The notes: generated by a model not told the origin, from the letters alone. A stretch of DNA of 64,000 bases from Apilactobacillus apinorum (GCF_001281175.1 NZ_KQ440395.1:269593-333592), one strand, 5' to 3'; shown: positions 24,701-33,400, counted from the stretch's first letter. A program made the numbers and translations.

Positions 24701-27249
24701 CGGTTACATTGACTAATGTTCCTTTATTCGATGACAAGACTAAGAAAGATGTTCCAGCTAAGGGAACCGTTGTTGTGGATAAGACAACTGGTCACATCTT
24801 GGATGCAACTCTTCCAACTGAGGGTAGTATCGGTGACGAAGGCTACCACATTACTGATCTAGATAATCAAGTTGTGGATATCAAGAACCCATTGATTCAC
24901 GTTACTGATAATGCACCAACAGCTGATAGTCATAATGTTAAGTTCTTAGACATTTACACGAACCAATTAGTGCCAAATGTCTCTGGAACTGTTAGATACT
25001 CTGTTGATGACGGGAATCAACCAATTTTCCACGGTACTGATCGTGCTAAGGAAGCCTTGATTACACCGGTTCCAGCTGGATTGAACTATGTTCCTGGTAG
25101 TCAAATTAAGTACGATGCATCTGATAATTCATACACTGTTTCAGTTTACCCAACTGACGGTATCATGAATAATGCCAGTGTGGTGGATAATACTAATATT
25201 CCTCGTGCTAACAACCAAACATTACACGTTCATACTGATGCTAATGGTAATATTTACACTACTGCACCATCAATCGCTCAAGGTAATGATGGTAATTACT
25301 ATTATGTACCTACTAATACAGCGGTTAATAAAGATGGTAATGTTAACGGTGGTTATGCTGCTGCTGGAAACAAGCTATTAACAAATCCGGATGGTACAGT
25401 TAATATTCCAGATGCTCATTTTGATCAAGTTGATAGTAACAACAAGATTGTCAACACAGTTATTCACAATGTTGCAGCAAATGTTAACCCAGATGGTACA
25501 TTCAGCGTTGCTCACATTACAGTGGTGCCAGATCCTAATAACCCAGGAAAGGCATACCAAGTTCAAGCTGGTGAACCAATTACCGTAACTAAGGATGATA
25601 AAGGTAATCCTGTTTACCACATCATTTCTGAACAAATTGACCAAGATGTGCACATTCCTGCGCAAATTGGTGATAAAGGTAAAGTCGTTGATGGTGCTGG
25701 AATTATCCATGTTAACCCAGATGGCACTAAGACCGTTCAATCAGTTGTTCCTGGATATGTTGGTCCAACGCTTCAACCAGGTGATCAAATTCCAAACAAC
25801 CCAGTTCTAGAACCTGTTAACGATACTATTAAGGATGCCCACTTTGATCATAACGGCAAAGACACTGGTTCAATTGGTGACATTCCGGTAATTGGGGATG
25901 GTAAAGGTAACACTATCGTTAGTGCACCAACTAAGTCCGCAGATGGTAAATACTTGGTACCTAAGGGTGCTCAAGTAACCAAGGATAAAGATGGTAACTA
26001 CCACGTTCCTTCATACCCAGTTAACCCAGATGGTACTATCACAATTGATGACGCTCGATTTAATGCTCTAGATGGCACTACAGTCATCGGAACAGTGATT
26101 GCTAAAGTTGATAAGGACGGTAACTTAGTAGTTAACAACACCACAAGTATCACAGATTCAGATGGTAATACCTACACCGCATCTGCTGGTACAATCATTA
26201 AACCAGTTGTTAACGATGATGGTTCAACTACTATGAACATCTCAGTAAGCAAGACCTTTGCTCCAATTGGTAACCCTGAAAAGGATGCCAAGGAACAAGC
26301 GAAGAAGAAGTTACCGATTCCTGACTTGAGCAAACACAATAAGCGTTATCAAGAACGTTACCTAGCTGCATACAAGAAAGAACTAGCTAAGTCCATTCCA
26401 ACTTATGTATACAGTGACAATGGTCTATACGTTCACCGTGATGCTAAGTTTACTAAGAAAAACCGTGTTAATGGTTATGCTAAGAAGCCTAGAAACAAAG
26501 CCCATGTATTTAAGGTATTAGGTTTTACTTTAGACGCTAACAAGTACCCAAGACTAAAGGTTAAGGGTGGCTACATTTCTTACAATAAGCACATTCATGA
26601 TGCTTACTACAGAACTAACGCGCTAAAGACTTACCGCATCATTAGAAACACAGGGGCTTGGATCCATTCAGGCAAGCATTACACAGTCAAGAATCGTCTA
26701 GTTCACCTACGTCGTGGTCAATTAGTCCACGTTAAGAAGGTAATCAAACTAAATGGTTTGACTAGATTCTACCTAGGAAACAGACGTTACTTCACTTCTA
26801 ACAAGACCTATGTAAGTCGTGTCGCACCTAGATACGTTTACTGGACTAACCAACGTAATGTCTACAAGGTTACTCACTTTAGCAAGAAGACAGTGGTCAG
26901 ATATGTTAAAGCAAGACCAAGACATGAAGCAACAGCTTACAAAGTATTGAAGACTATTGTTACTAAGCAAGGTGTTAAATACAAGTTGAGAGTTGGTTAC
27001 GTTTACGCTAATAAGACGATAGAAGCTTATTACCGTCGTCCTGCTCTAGAAGTACGAGTAATCAGAAAGGGTGGAATTTTAATTCACACCAAGAAGACTT
27101 TCTCCAGATTAAATGCAATTAAGCATTTGAAGAAAGGTTCAGTCATTCGTATTTCTGAACTTCAAAACTTAAATGGAATTACTAGATTCTACATCGGTAA
27201 TGGTAAGTACATTACTTCAAATAAAACCTATGTGAAAAGAATCAAATAA
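9721..27249 (+). CDS. Giant secreted repeat protein B, 5,842 aa
   Basis: The ATG follows a strong GGGGG-type ribosome binding site. Residues 1-50 form an unusual basic, Trp-containing signal peptide (KKILRKVKKQWVVVSLAS) that resembles the KxYKxGKxW class. A Ser-rich linker follows, then helical YxxAY repeats like those of giant protein A (about 110-300). Residues about 325-770 look like the pectate-lyase-like beta-helix domain common in lactobacillar surface proteins (VVDGQGQYNLSG, then a ladder of short Gly/Asn-rich strands). From about 1,335 to 5,520 come beta-rich repeats; the landmark xPGF/Y occurs about 15 times. The later part is a composite series with blocks such as VKGDDxG, YQADxGT and NIYTNQ. 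The end (5,560-5,842) holds two pairs of SLAP-like plus DUF5776-like wall-binding-type modules. There is no LPXTG. It is a surface protein of unknown function, perhaps an adhesin or matrix fibre. Confidence 0.93.
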   Translation: MQYNKSEIQKTNDKKILRKVKKQWVVVSLASFAFLGASAMGLMTQNTSAHADTVATASSSNTSQTQTADSASNGQSQSEDSAQSANQSSASPASSDNDNQLTNRDGDAQSTASIQEVKVNLDDTTINNFKQNLYGTQKGSSDQYADYTSSINQGIHDAYAGKVSNTSNLNGTNNQDLYTAAYQGVQADASKTVTQNMTASTNADVQAAASNLNSLLYTAYQYGIDFKKTADLAYNDAIKSKSEDPTTGSNRPAASTNLQPIYDNSYVGTRQALAQQFDSSNNFNTGGYNVSPDATVMPVNNSDSSKNQYQTAYDKAVNNFNNGIVYVNNAAQYQKALYASSTSTVNKIVLTADISSTGSMDNLGNVVVDGQGQYNLSGSYTFNKSNKSNSIIIQNMRGLSTSYTVNGDGFIGYNNVNYNGGFNNLFNPTAGNGNYIIGANVKTSDGSIQNDGSITYNVDFADNNPNGGKIVIGDNAKYNMNSLSANYIVVNQGVQLKLNPVELDNHVYNKNLKGQMIKNEKYLDPAKTPRYAIMANGNISIHQGAVVTLTISNNTNAIRVGNVNKPEDTGSGDSGNVTISGTLNVIVPSGVTPTSLDKRVQYPNSKRTDAVIWLGHGMQVLSGGTFNVDAKISDQSDAGKYYAFVYGPYSNLIKGGTREPSMSQITVLQNGSMIVNMNTGSKTEPIRFAYVPIVAYNPKDFSINLNVTPGSTTGADGVKLSLSSIDVFGAVLDQDTIDSVKTSSGYLVNPYIYHYRRNGTAGGKIDSSMIGNEIFQDINGVTNGYKSSNQYSKDKFSFSYPYTWKLIPNTGVTSNGASFDYALDYLANYVQLYEDIIGYQQSFEEQVGNGNFVTNNTSRASAGAYNPDKNKHGDNPTQDDINNAIKSVWRSDVNKATGIGIFSDSTFNTKSQQAYLNGQTFEQVAGMSMKDFKKALTNISSAVSLKSNIINIANALGQTVSSIAQGNSKVSDTIDKKLGGNNPSIVSGQNSRNDTSINLSGAPSIQFNNNLVTYVDANGYYHAKFNAQMNNQGSDPQSKEVDVHFVTGSFDAGTNGNEDSYQNMYKQSGNKENFAETITLDSSNSTTQSDGSILFSGDVNLGVKQLDTVGIRLNTFLSTGLNSSQGASRQQIASVTSTLRPSNNSYQTNVDGYNSVVDNGGTLLRPTDNNLYSVPSVVKANDFLANISNTLSHLNDADQSEAQYYTNKTSSDPLPEPEYRTFSVNNQNITPFNDSDYSGANAESSLINAKTIRVYAGLGTNKRRLIGVTSVPGDSILANGTVDTSNFSQARDQINILKNNVSTNNKGYVLDLSKTPLTQYDAKTYDVVVPEVQYMQTGAQLSLDTANGSQLPFAGTATVDANGKITQITPNLPGYAIVSNPNGISPDSSGMYTVVPQAGLADVYIDDANGNPTGAVAKQIEVIGNANGGVNATKTTKVPSGKNDGVQYVIDPSTKIGVVTDSNGVQTYHVKLTATLDKTNVNVQTPSGSTVAGGGTRTIDANGNVVTNTNLPGFAPTNTSVSNGKDVVNPSTTPVRTKVTVYDDQGNPVTKNGKPVTADVMVQGQDNGQSIITAVNGRDEFTGDDGKKYKVTPGSAINPIINNTVYSGASVTATVDNTKTSTVTAVTPNGSSIPGGATLVTDQNGNTSSQSNVPGFVGSNPAQKNGNSAVLTPTTSTNVQIPVVNSSTGQQVGTVTVDVQGHDDGTSSITKVDNSTPITDNQGNTYPVDTNSKITIDQNGNPVISVNPVAPQNQNVGAVTPSGNPISAGAVISTTNGQSTSTSNIPGFIGSTPAKQDAKGNAILTPTTTSNVTIEVQDQNGNAIGHVTATVQGNSDGTATIKSIDNPSNGTLIDPENPNNAYVVNPGTQISENASDPTKAVVNIAPTFTGSKNVGAVTDSGSPIQGGATITGNGAGGIQATTVLPGFNTSTEAQLDKNGNAVMTPSNNPVSASVDVYDADTGQKVGTTTISAQGNENGTSNVTAGTTFTNGNDTYIIPQGTNITIQNGNPAVTIKKSNGNYKAGDKVPLRRTDGVLLPFTGIVQNDGSIVPNLPGYNNGSTSTMSNGAFTVAPNTDTSANLSTNIHVVDGISGQDTGKVITATILGSTSTFFPNRLIEIQALSPQQQSGVSATANSDGITANISVLENDGKTTLSYNDTFGNLDNMIQAHDGSGASDSYYYVVLGTPADGSIAPVVTSTGASIGQGIIHSSNTSRPYITPDNPGFTSTSLQKDSTGNNYVVTPTVAQTTLDVHDANGNKVGSVTATVQGHTDGTTTIVSPNAPITITGTDGNTYHVSDGNSVIANQPNTIGKGYNTVGDLVGIGNATITNGGNNTVININNVPVTTDENGNTVVSSNTLSPDGSYIIPAGTKVNMNNGNATIEGLPYDSNSQTATISAHFDHRGQDTGTTGSVKVTVNSDGSMTVKNVASASSDDTIYTTQPDDNVTVTTNANGQNEYHVPSKAQKLTQTFPAQTGSNGPVVKDGITVTVDPLTGNKTITSNVPGFGLDNGQKSMTVPSNVDTSSLILKPITETISGVKNDSNGQTTGSTTDSLTVKGDDKGNISVVTGKASSDNNYFVPANTPVTKSDDGSYHANSLPLNSDGTVTLNNTKYNGQDGSSVTGPIKAHVNSDGTLSTAGGQTQTDNKGNVYVVPDNTPVNIGQNSDGTPAYNVPATKVQQDKQVPAKTGDNGQSVPNGATIHINSDGTQTVQSNVPGYTGDTNLPISQDTSNPTLHPAETTLNNVHADDNQSSDTGKTISSLPVKGDDKGNLVTTQTTYTSDGSQVALPGSPVIKDASGNYHVQTLPIQNGTVTIHDAAIYDDKGNIIDHKDVTATLDPNTGKLTLNQPDGKGVHTIITSNGTAYQADNGTEVIKDGNGYKVVSQVAYVTINNAQLTDTASGNPVVGTGTVNVDTTTGKVLPHADISSLNGKGPDNAGYQIAQDPDKTAQTINWKNPDGSTNENAVVKVTANSPFDYFTPVGFKNAYTKQMLTPEEVGNTTYYIKITHATGLPVYYGTKDVYKSVVNAQGSQGVPALPNNYIYDPNQELYHDNQLGEYIISVIPQNTSIPTAIVDGPDGQEKATATLPVTVSSDGQSATITTSADHVTKGENGDPNYYFVPKGSNVVQNPTTGTFHAQGYEIKSNNDGTFTIDNGKYDNNGNSYPGPMTVKIDDATGTITVTKPSVVKGSDGNLYQVNPGTVVTPKVENGNVEYHADAVQIPASTTVDAQTGKNGQNVPSGAKVVINPDTNTKDVVSNVPGFKGATGLPLDADTSHPVLQPADDIAKGVTVDFGGQSTNTTADLPVRGNDDGSITVTKTVTSPDGKYVITAGTTMVKGPDGQYHAKGYQTNSDGTFNIDNANLKANDGTYVTQNVKAKVDASGNITLANTTVGDDGKGNKFIAQAGSTIYRSTKDANSDGQYNVSAVKVSQDQSIPAKPGQNSQPQANAAHTHVNDDGTISIVSDKPGYVGTTLPAGTTDIPTNPVLTPATTKANLNLNDPSGNPTSSTASGVKVKGDDNGGLTTAETKYSDDGNSIVLINTPVTTDESGKLHANSYPYDPDNQTITLPNVPIKDPNGNVIGNQTIIGKVDPNTGAITVQTPVDAINGNHAYLADTGTVVDKGPNGYSVTAVDNTAVINNANLQDTLTNSSIGTGTAYVDKSTGKIISATVPTTGGNQNAGYKVFNQAGQIVNWSNGDGSVNDNATIVVIDNAPYHNNTNVSFVNIYTNQTVPTNGEKYTIKVNDSDHMPVGAGTSNASSAVESLPNGYMYAQGRQIIVEGYPNNDQNDTDKKMYIVPVVPVDGQINNATVNDESGTARNTSQTLPVHTNSDGSIETTKDVISQGSDGNYYAIPKGTPVVATTTPDGQNNFQTAGTKIPGNGLIDNVHFDNSDNASITGPVQANIDTNTGKITAAKTTVVTDPNNPKKAYQVTAGTEITMTKDANGNTEYYAAAQTLDQDKSIPAQVGNQGPIKDDAAHVHYNSDGTKDIVSDIPGFTGQNNLPNDYDTSKSTPELTPVDSTLDNVHVADLNGKDTGKIINNLPIKGQPDGSIQVTKPTITTDGRIILPGTKVTKDANGNWTVPSYPYDANSRTVTLPNTAINSEDGNRLASKDVKATIDLNTGTLSLASDDSKGVHIVDQPNSKAYQADDGTTITRNPNGTYSLVAKDDTAVMKNVTMVNDNNGQTPDKASQVIVDKTTGIILNATLPKTGSIANDGYKVNNYGTQTIDYKNPNAPIHVVDNAPISSSSNVKFINIYTGQEVTKPSDSTVTYTQRDGLPIYNGTDEAGNAVNKYPDGYNFVNGTTIQKVKDSQGNDQYVVSVYPTDGPMKADVTDANGSTQSAGQTLTVHTDDNHNITTTKDSISKGSDGNYYVVPKGTTVNKNQNPTSPNAAGYTVSGNKLPTNQDGTVTIDNAHLDNKDPKTGDVNSSILGSITANVNNNGDGTSNNPVLTVANTKVVVDPNDPSKAYQVDKDTPITVSSDANGNPQYHVDAKVIQQDQKITAKPGQNSQPVNDAAHVHYNSDGTKDVVSDIPGYQGQKGLANNADTSNETLTPVDDIAKGVHLDENGKDSGSTADLPVKGDDNGNVVVTKNTVSPDGKYLIPQNTTIAKQGDQNYHADALPINNGIIKINDANVNNSGAVKANADLDAKLDANNNLVTAHDQIVKGNGSDNNYYIIPAGSPITKDQATGKFNVDGNPIPINPDGTINISNANYDNKDNPSQSVVAPITAHVDPTTGQITVAKTSVVNTDDPKTVLKAPAGEEITITVDANGNPQYHVAATPLAQDVVRDAQAGTNGNTQAGGSTIHINADGSQTINSNVPGFTGSTIPDGQTVPSVPVLTPTDGVLNGVHVDDNSGNDTGKIVDSVPVRGQEDGTLQVTKPVETADHTRVILPTTNVEKDNNGNYHAPSYAYDPSTGIVTLPNVPIKNGAGDAVGYHDVTAKMDSNGNLTVNNDDGIHVVNGIKSYQADKGTPVTPDGKGGFYVTAQDNTVTLTNVPLFDDKTKKDVPAKGTVVVDKTTGHILDATLPTEGSIGDEGYHITDLDNQVVDIKNPLIHVTDNAPTADSHNVKFLDIYTNQLVPNVSGTVRYSVDDGNQPIFHGTDRAKEALITPVPAGLNYVPGSQIKYDASDNSYTVSVYPTDGIMNNASVVDNTNIPRANNQTLHVHTDANGNIYTTAPSIAQGNDGNYYYVPTNTAVNKDGNVNGGYAAAGNKLLTNPDGTVNIPDAHFDQVDSNNKIVNTVIHNVAANVNPDGTFSVAHITVVPDPNNPGKAYQVQAGEPITVTKDDKGNPVYHIISEQIDQDVHIPAQIGDKGKVVDGAGIIHVNPDGTKTVQSVVPGYVGPTLQPGDQIPNNPVLEPVNDTIKDAHFDHNGKDTGSIGDIPVIGDGKGNTIVSAPTKSADGKYLVPKGAQVTKDKDGNYHVPSYPVNPDGTITIDDARFNALDGTTVIGTVIAKVDKDGNLVVNNTTSITDSDGNTYTASAGTIIKPVVNDDGSTTMNISVSKTFAPIGNPEKDAKEQAKKKLPIPDLSKHNKRYQERYLAAYKKELAKSIPTYVYSDNGLYVHRDAKFTKKNRVNGYAKKPRNKAHVFKVLGFTLDANKYPRLKVKGGYISYNKHIHDAYYRTNALKTYRIIRNTGAWIHSGKHYTVKNRLVHLRRGQLVHVKKVIKLNGLTRFYLGNRRYFTSNKTYVSRVAPRYVYWTNQRNVYKVTHFSKKTVVRYVKARPRHEATAYKVLKTIVTKQGVKYKLRVGYVYANKTIEAYYRRPALEVRVIRKGGILIHTKKTFSRLNAIKHLKKGSVIRISELQNLNGITRFYIGNGKYITSNKTYVKRIK

Positions 27250-27258
27250 TTAAATAAA

Positions 27259-27299
27259 AGGACTCATTAACAATAATTCTTGTTAGTGAGTCTTTTTTT
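27259..27299 (+). terminator. Intrinsic terminator of giant gene B
   Basis: GACTCATTAACA pairs with TGTTAGTGAGTC, with one G-T wobble, across an eight-base loop. A run of seven T follows. Confidence 0.9.
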
Positions 27300-27368
27300 A
27301 TACATTTCTTATAACGATAATTATTTTTATTAATGAAAATAAGGGTGTAATGTGGCAAAAGATTACGA

Positions 27369-27397
27369 TTTATTAAGTTTTTTAAATTTTTATTAAG
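27369..27397 (+). promoter_or_regulatory. Shared leader motif, giant gene C copy, with direct repeat
   Basis: TTTATTAAGTTTTT at 27,369 matches the element before giant gene B. TTTATTAAG recurs at 27,389, a 20-base direct repeat. A possible promoter further down is TTGATG (27,429), 16 bases, GATAAT (27,451), but it is weak. Confidence 0.42.
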
Positions 27398-27480
27398 ACA
27401 TCACTTTTTGATTAACTTGTCAAAAAAATTGATGTAATATGTACGTATTAGATAATTGGAATAATTGTGAGGTGAGCTCT

Positions 27481-30400
27481 GTGAAATACAACAAACAAAA
27501 AATTAGAAAAATTAATGACAAGAAGATATTAAAGAAGGTTAAAAAGAATTGGGTAGTAGTATCTGTTTCTTCTTTTGCTTTCTTTGGTGCAGCTGGATTT
27601 ACTCTTACTAATGGAAATGTAAACGCACATGCATATGTAAACAGTGGTAAGACAGTAGTTGTTGCCGGACAAAATAGTTCAGCTGCAACATACACTAGTG
27701 GATCATCTTCACAATCAACTTCCACTAATTCTGCTAATGTGGCTACTTCAAGTAGTGCTAACAGTAATATTGCTCCTACAAGTAGCATTAATAGTTTATC
27801 CAATAGTAATCCCACTAATAACACTCCTAGTGTATACCAAACAACAGACTGGGATTCATACGCTAGTCTAAGTGAAAACATGGGAAGTAGTAGTTCTAAT
27901 AACCAAATTACAACAAGTACAAATCTATCTGACGCTGAAAATATTATTGATCAAATGGCATCATCTGCGCAAAGCGCCATTGATAGTAACACTGCCAATT
28001 ACCGTGCAGCCTTGGCACAGGGATTAAGTACAAAGATGGCTTCGGGAACATTTGGTACGCTTTATTTCCTAGATAAAAATGGTAATCAAATTTTTTCAGG
28101 TAATGGAGCACCCTTTGGTTACCAGGGACCACAGAGGGGTGGAAATACAAGCAATTATCAAATTTATAACTCTAATGTTGCTTCATCTAGTTCTAATCAA
28201 TTAAACAATCCTAATAATATTAATAATGATGGTAAATTATGGGTTATTACTACCGGTTCAGGTGTGACAAATACTTTTTTAGGTAGTCCACAAATTAGAA
28301 TTGAAGTTAAGGGAACTAATCCAACGTTTGTAATGCCGGTGCAATTGTATGATCCTAATGGCAATCCAATTGCTCAAACTAATAATGACAGTACTGGAAT
28401 GGCTCCAACCGCAATGGGAATGGCTGTCATTAATGCAAGCAATAATTCATTAGTTCAAGTTTTAAATATGAATGTAGACCCAACTAAGTATGTTGCGCCA
28501 GCTGCTGGGACAATTCTTACAGTTGATCCAAATACTTATAACTACAAATTGATTGTAGCTTCTGCAGCTAAGCCATACCCATTAAACTTCTATAACCGTA
28601 ATGGACAATTGGTGGCAACAGGTACCGTTAATATTAATAATAATGGGACAATCACTAATACCTACACTACTGGTAATTTGAGTAGTACAGTTTATCACAT
28701 TCCAAGTAATCCTAAAATTGTGACTGATGTTAACAACGCTGGTCAATATGCAATGAATGTAGACCAAAACACTGCTAGTTTAACATTTGTTACACCAAAT
28801 GGAACGCAATTAACTGATAGTAACAATAATGTATTAACTGGTACAGTATATGTAAATGCTGATGGTTCTGGAACAATAGCAGATAGTACTGCAATTAATG
28901 GGTCAGCTTATCATGTTGTCCCAGGGGCTCAACCTTCATTACAAAATGGTCAATATGTAGTTAATGTTACTAAGAATGCTCGTACATCAACAGTTACATT
29001 TACTAATAAAGGTAATATCATCACAGATGCTAACGGAAATCCTTACACAGGTCTAGTTAACGTAAATGGAAATAGCGTAGCCAAATTAGTAGATTATGGA
29101 CAATTAGGTAATAGTAACTACCATATCACGCAAAATTCATCATTAATTAAGGATGCTAATGATGATAACTTTACTATGGAAGTAACTCCTAATAATGTCG
29201 GGAACACACAAAGTGCCAATTTTGTTGATGCGAATGGAAATGTTCAAGGACAAGGTACTATCATTTTTGATAGTAATAACAATCCTAAACTGGTAGATAA
29301 CGGTAACTTAAATATTAATAACTATTATGTTGTTAACAATCAAGTCATTAGTAATAATGGTCAATATCAAGTTTTAGTTAAACCATTTTCAATCACAAAT
29401 ACACTCCCTGTTTATTTTGTTGACTCTAACAATAACAATCATGGACAAGGTACAATTGTTATTGATCAAAGTGGAAATGCGAAATTAGTAGATACTGGAT
29501 CTTTGGATTCGGCAAATTATTACATTGCTAATGGTCAAATTAATAACGTTAATGGTCAATATCAAATTTTAGTAAATCCAAATGTTTCATCCAAATCTGT
29601 GTCAGTTACTTTCTATGATTCTTACACAGGAAAGGCAGTTGGTACTGGTACTGGTATTAGTATTAATGGTAATGATCCACTTGGGATTAAGAGTTATGGT
29701 AATTTGGACACCACATCATATTATTTGAGTGGTAAAGTTGTTCACTTTAACGATGCAAGTGGAAATCCGGTTTATTGGGCTTATGTAACTGTTCAACCAC
29801 AACGTGCGGATTCCATAGCAGCTTCTAACTCTTCATCTGCGGCAGCATATATAAGTAGTTCTCAATCTTCAGTAGCTCAATCTATTGCGAACGCAATTAG
29901 TTTAGCTTCTTCTACTGCTGCATCACTTGCTAACAGTATTGCTGCATCTAATGCCGCCGTTGCAGGTGCAAATTTCCAAAATTCAATAACAGCACTTCAA
30001 AATCAATCTCAACAAGCAGTTCAAGCGAGTTTACTAGCTTCGCAAACAGCATCTTCATATGCACAATCATTGATTAACTCGGCTAACTCAGCATATAATA
30101 GCTTGCAAACATCAGCAGCTACTGACAAATCTAATACAATTAGTAATTTGCAAAGTTCTGCTGCTACAGATAAATCTAATGCAGTATCTGCCGCAATTAG
30201 CAGTACTTTATCATCAGCACAATCATCAGCACAGTCAGTGCAAAATTCATTAAGTATTGCTAATAGTCAGGCTATTGTTGATTTGAATAACCAATATCAA
30301 AATAGCTTAGCGGTATTAAGTAGCCAAGCTATTTCTAACCAAAATAGTGCAGTCCAAAGTGCTACTAACTCAATTAATGCTGCTAATCAAGCAACTATTG

Positions 30401-33400
30401 CTAAAATCAATGCTGATAACAATAAGAAAATTAATCAATTGTTAGCTCAAAGCTATGCTAATTCTGTGAGTGCACAATCAATTGCTGATTCTTTACAATC
30501 ATCAGCGGTTAACAGTGTTAAAGCTGACGCAGCTAACTCGATGTCAATATTAACACAACAAAATATTGATGCTGTGAACCAATTAAATTCTAGTTATCAA
30601 GCTCAATTACAATCGGCACAAAATTCTGCTAGTGCAGCTATTAATAGTGCAGCTAGTTCAGCGGCAACTTCAATGTCAGCTGCCGATGCAACTGTTTTAC
30701 AAAATACAATTGACTCTTTAACTAAGCAATTTCAAGCTTCTAGCTCTGCTCAACAAGCTCAGTATTTAGCTGCTTCAATTGCTGCTAGTTCATCTGCAAA
30801 GGCAGAAATGGATTCAGCTATTAGTAGTTTAACTTCATCTGCTAATAGTGTTTATCAACAACAAAGTATTGCTAATTCACAAGCGATTCAGTCTCTCCAA
30901 CAACAAAGTATCGCTGATTCTAAGGCTGCTTCTAGTCAAGCTGCTGTGGATTTAGCAAACGCTGTTCAAACTGCTAAAAGTAATGCAGAATCAGCAGCTA
31001 AATCACAAGCTGATCAGTTAGCTGCTGATAACCAAAAGAGAATTGATAGTATGAACGCTAAGAGTATTGAAGACTCTCAAAATGCTTCTAGTGTGGCCCA
31101 ATCAATTTTGAACTCAGCAATTCAATCAGCACAAGATTCATATGCTGCTCAATTGAGTGCTACTTCTAGTGCGAACCAATCATTGATTGATTCTATGAAT
31201 GCAAAGAGTATTTCAGATTCACAAAGTGCTGCTCAAAGTGCACAAAATGCAATCGATTCTGCGGTGAAATCAGCATCTAGTTCTGCAAATTCACTTGCTC
31301 AATCAATTGCCGACTCTAACAATGCAGTAATCGATAGTTTGAAATCACAAAACATTCAAGATTTACAATCAGCACAAAATAGTGCAACTACTGCTATTAC
31401 AAGTGCTGCTGATTCGGCTCGTCTATCAGCTGAAACTAAAGCAGCTGAAGAATCAACAGCAACATCAATTGCTAACTCTAAGCAAATTTCAGACATTCAA
31501 TCTAATGCAGATACTCAATTACAAAGCGCTCAATCCAGTGCTAAGTCAGCAGTTGATAGTGTTGCACAGTCCGTAAAAGATTCAGCTTCATCATTGGCAA
31601 AATCAATTGCAGACTCCAACAATTCATTGATTAGTAGTTTGCAAGCGCAAAGCATACAAGATCTTCAATCAGCTCAATCCAGTGCTAGTGCTGCTATTGA
31701 TAGTGCAGTTTCTAGCGCAAAATCAATCGCGCAATCTAAAGCAGATGCAGATTCGATTGCAACTCAAAAATCTAATCAAGATGCTATTAATAGTTTGAAA
31801 TCACAAAACGATCAAGCGCTAGCTAACCAATCTAGTGCATATCAAGATGCGATGAATTCAGCAATTCAATCAGCTCAAAGTAGTGCAGCTAAAGAAGCTG
31901 ATGATCTAAGATCACAAAATCAATCAGCAATCGATAGCTTGTCACAAAAAGCTGAACAGGATTCAATTGCTGCATCTAATTCAGCTCAGACAGCAATTAA
32001 TAATGCTGTATCATCCGCACAGAAATCAGTTAGTGATTCTGCATCTAGTCTAGCTGAACAGGTTTCTGCAGCTAATTCCAAAGCGTTAGAACAATTACAA
32101 CAACAAAGTTCTAATGATTTAGCCTCATTACAATCAAGTGCTTCCGCTGCAATTGAATCCGCTGCATCTAGTGCAAGGAGTGTAGCGTCAAGTCAGGCCT
32201 CTGTTGAATATAGTGCATTATCAACTGCTAACTCAAACACTATTAAGCAAATGCAAGATAAAAGTACAGCTGATTCGATTGCTGCATCTAACAGTGCCCA
32301 ATCTGCAATTCAAAGTGCTGTTCAAACTGCACAAGACGAGGCCTCAAAACAGGCAGCTGCTCAGTCAACGGCTGTTTCTCAACATAATCAAAGTGTAATT
32401 GATTCTTTGCAACAACAAATTATTGATGACTCTAAAAACGCCTCAAATAGTGCTCAACAAGCTACTAACGATGCAGTTGCATCAGCACAAAAAGCGGCAA
32501 GTGATTCTGCATCAGCTCAATCAGTTGCAACATCAATAGCTAACCAAAAGGCCATTGATGATATGATTGCCAAAGCTAAGTCTGATTCAGAAAATGCTGC
32601 GGCGAGCGCACAAGCGGCCATTAATGATGCAATAGCTAAAACTAGTTTAGCTGCAAGTTCATCAGCCGCACAGGAATCATTATCGACATCATTAGCTAAT
32701 TCATCAGCAATCGCTTCGTTGAGTCAAAAAGCTATTAATGATTCTAAATCAGCTGCAGATCAAGCTGATGCGGATAAGAGAAATGCTGTTTCATCAGCTC
32801 AGAACTCATTAAATAACTCATACAGTGGATACATCAAGAGTTTGAATGATGACAGAGATGCTGAAATCAATTCTCTAAAGGCCAACCTTGATTCAGCAAA
32901 TAGTTCACTTGCGCAAGTTACTCAAGACTCAATAGCACAAAGTAGTGCATTTGATTCAGCAATTGCAAGTTTGCAAGGGGATAGTAAATTAGCTAGTGAA
33001 GCTGCATACAGTGCGAGCGTGGCGGCTGCTTCAAGTTATAGCAGTGTAATTGATTCTTATGAGGCAACTATTTCTAGTTTACAAAGTGATCAAAAAGCAA
33101 CTTCTGATCAAGTTATAAAATACCAAAAAGAATTAAGTGATTTACAAAACAGCTATAATGACACTATTAACAGTGCTAAAGCGGCATCAAGTGCTGCGGC
33201 ACAAGCTTCTTCAGCTGCAATTGATAGTGCTGCTTCTAAAGCTGCGAGTGAAGCTCAACAACAGGCTAAAGATTCACAAGCTCAAAGCGAAGCCGCATCA
33301 AAGGCTAAAGATCTTGAATCACAAGCGCAACAATCAATTCAAGATTCATATAACCAAAAAATTAGTGACTTGCAAAATGCATCGACAGCATCAAGTGCTG

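Noticed and set aside
12244-26970. Open frames in other frames and on the minus strand inside giant gene B
   Set aside because: No binding sites, composition dictated by the Thr/Asn/Gly codons of the true frame, and no known domain.
27439-27480. ATG at 27,439 as start of giant gene C
   Set aside because: No ribosome binding site before it, while GAGGTGA precedes the GTG at 27,481, from which point the protein aligns with giant B.
27420-27881. Minus-strand frame of 153 codons over the start of giant gene C
   Set aside because: It covers the promoter, signal peptide and Ser-rich linker of a clear gene and resembles no known protein. It is antisense shadow.
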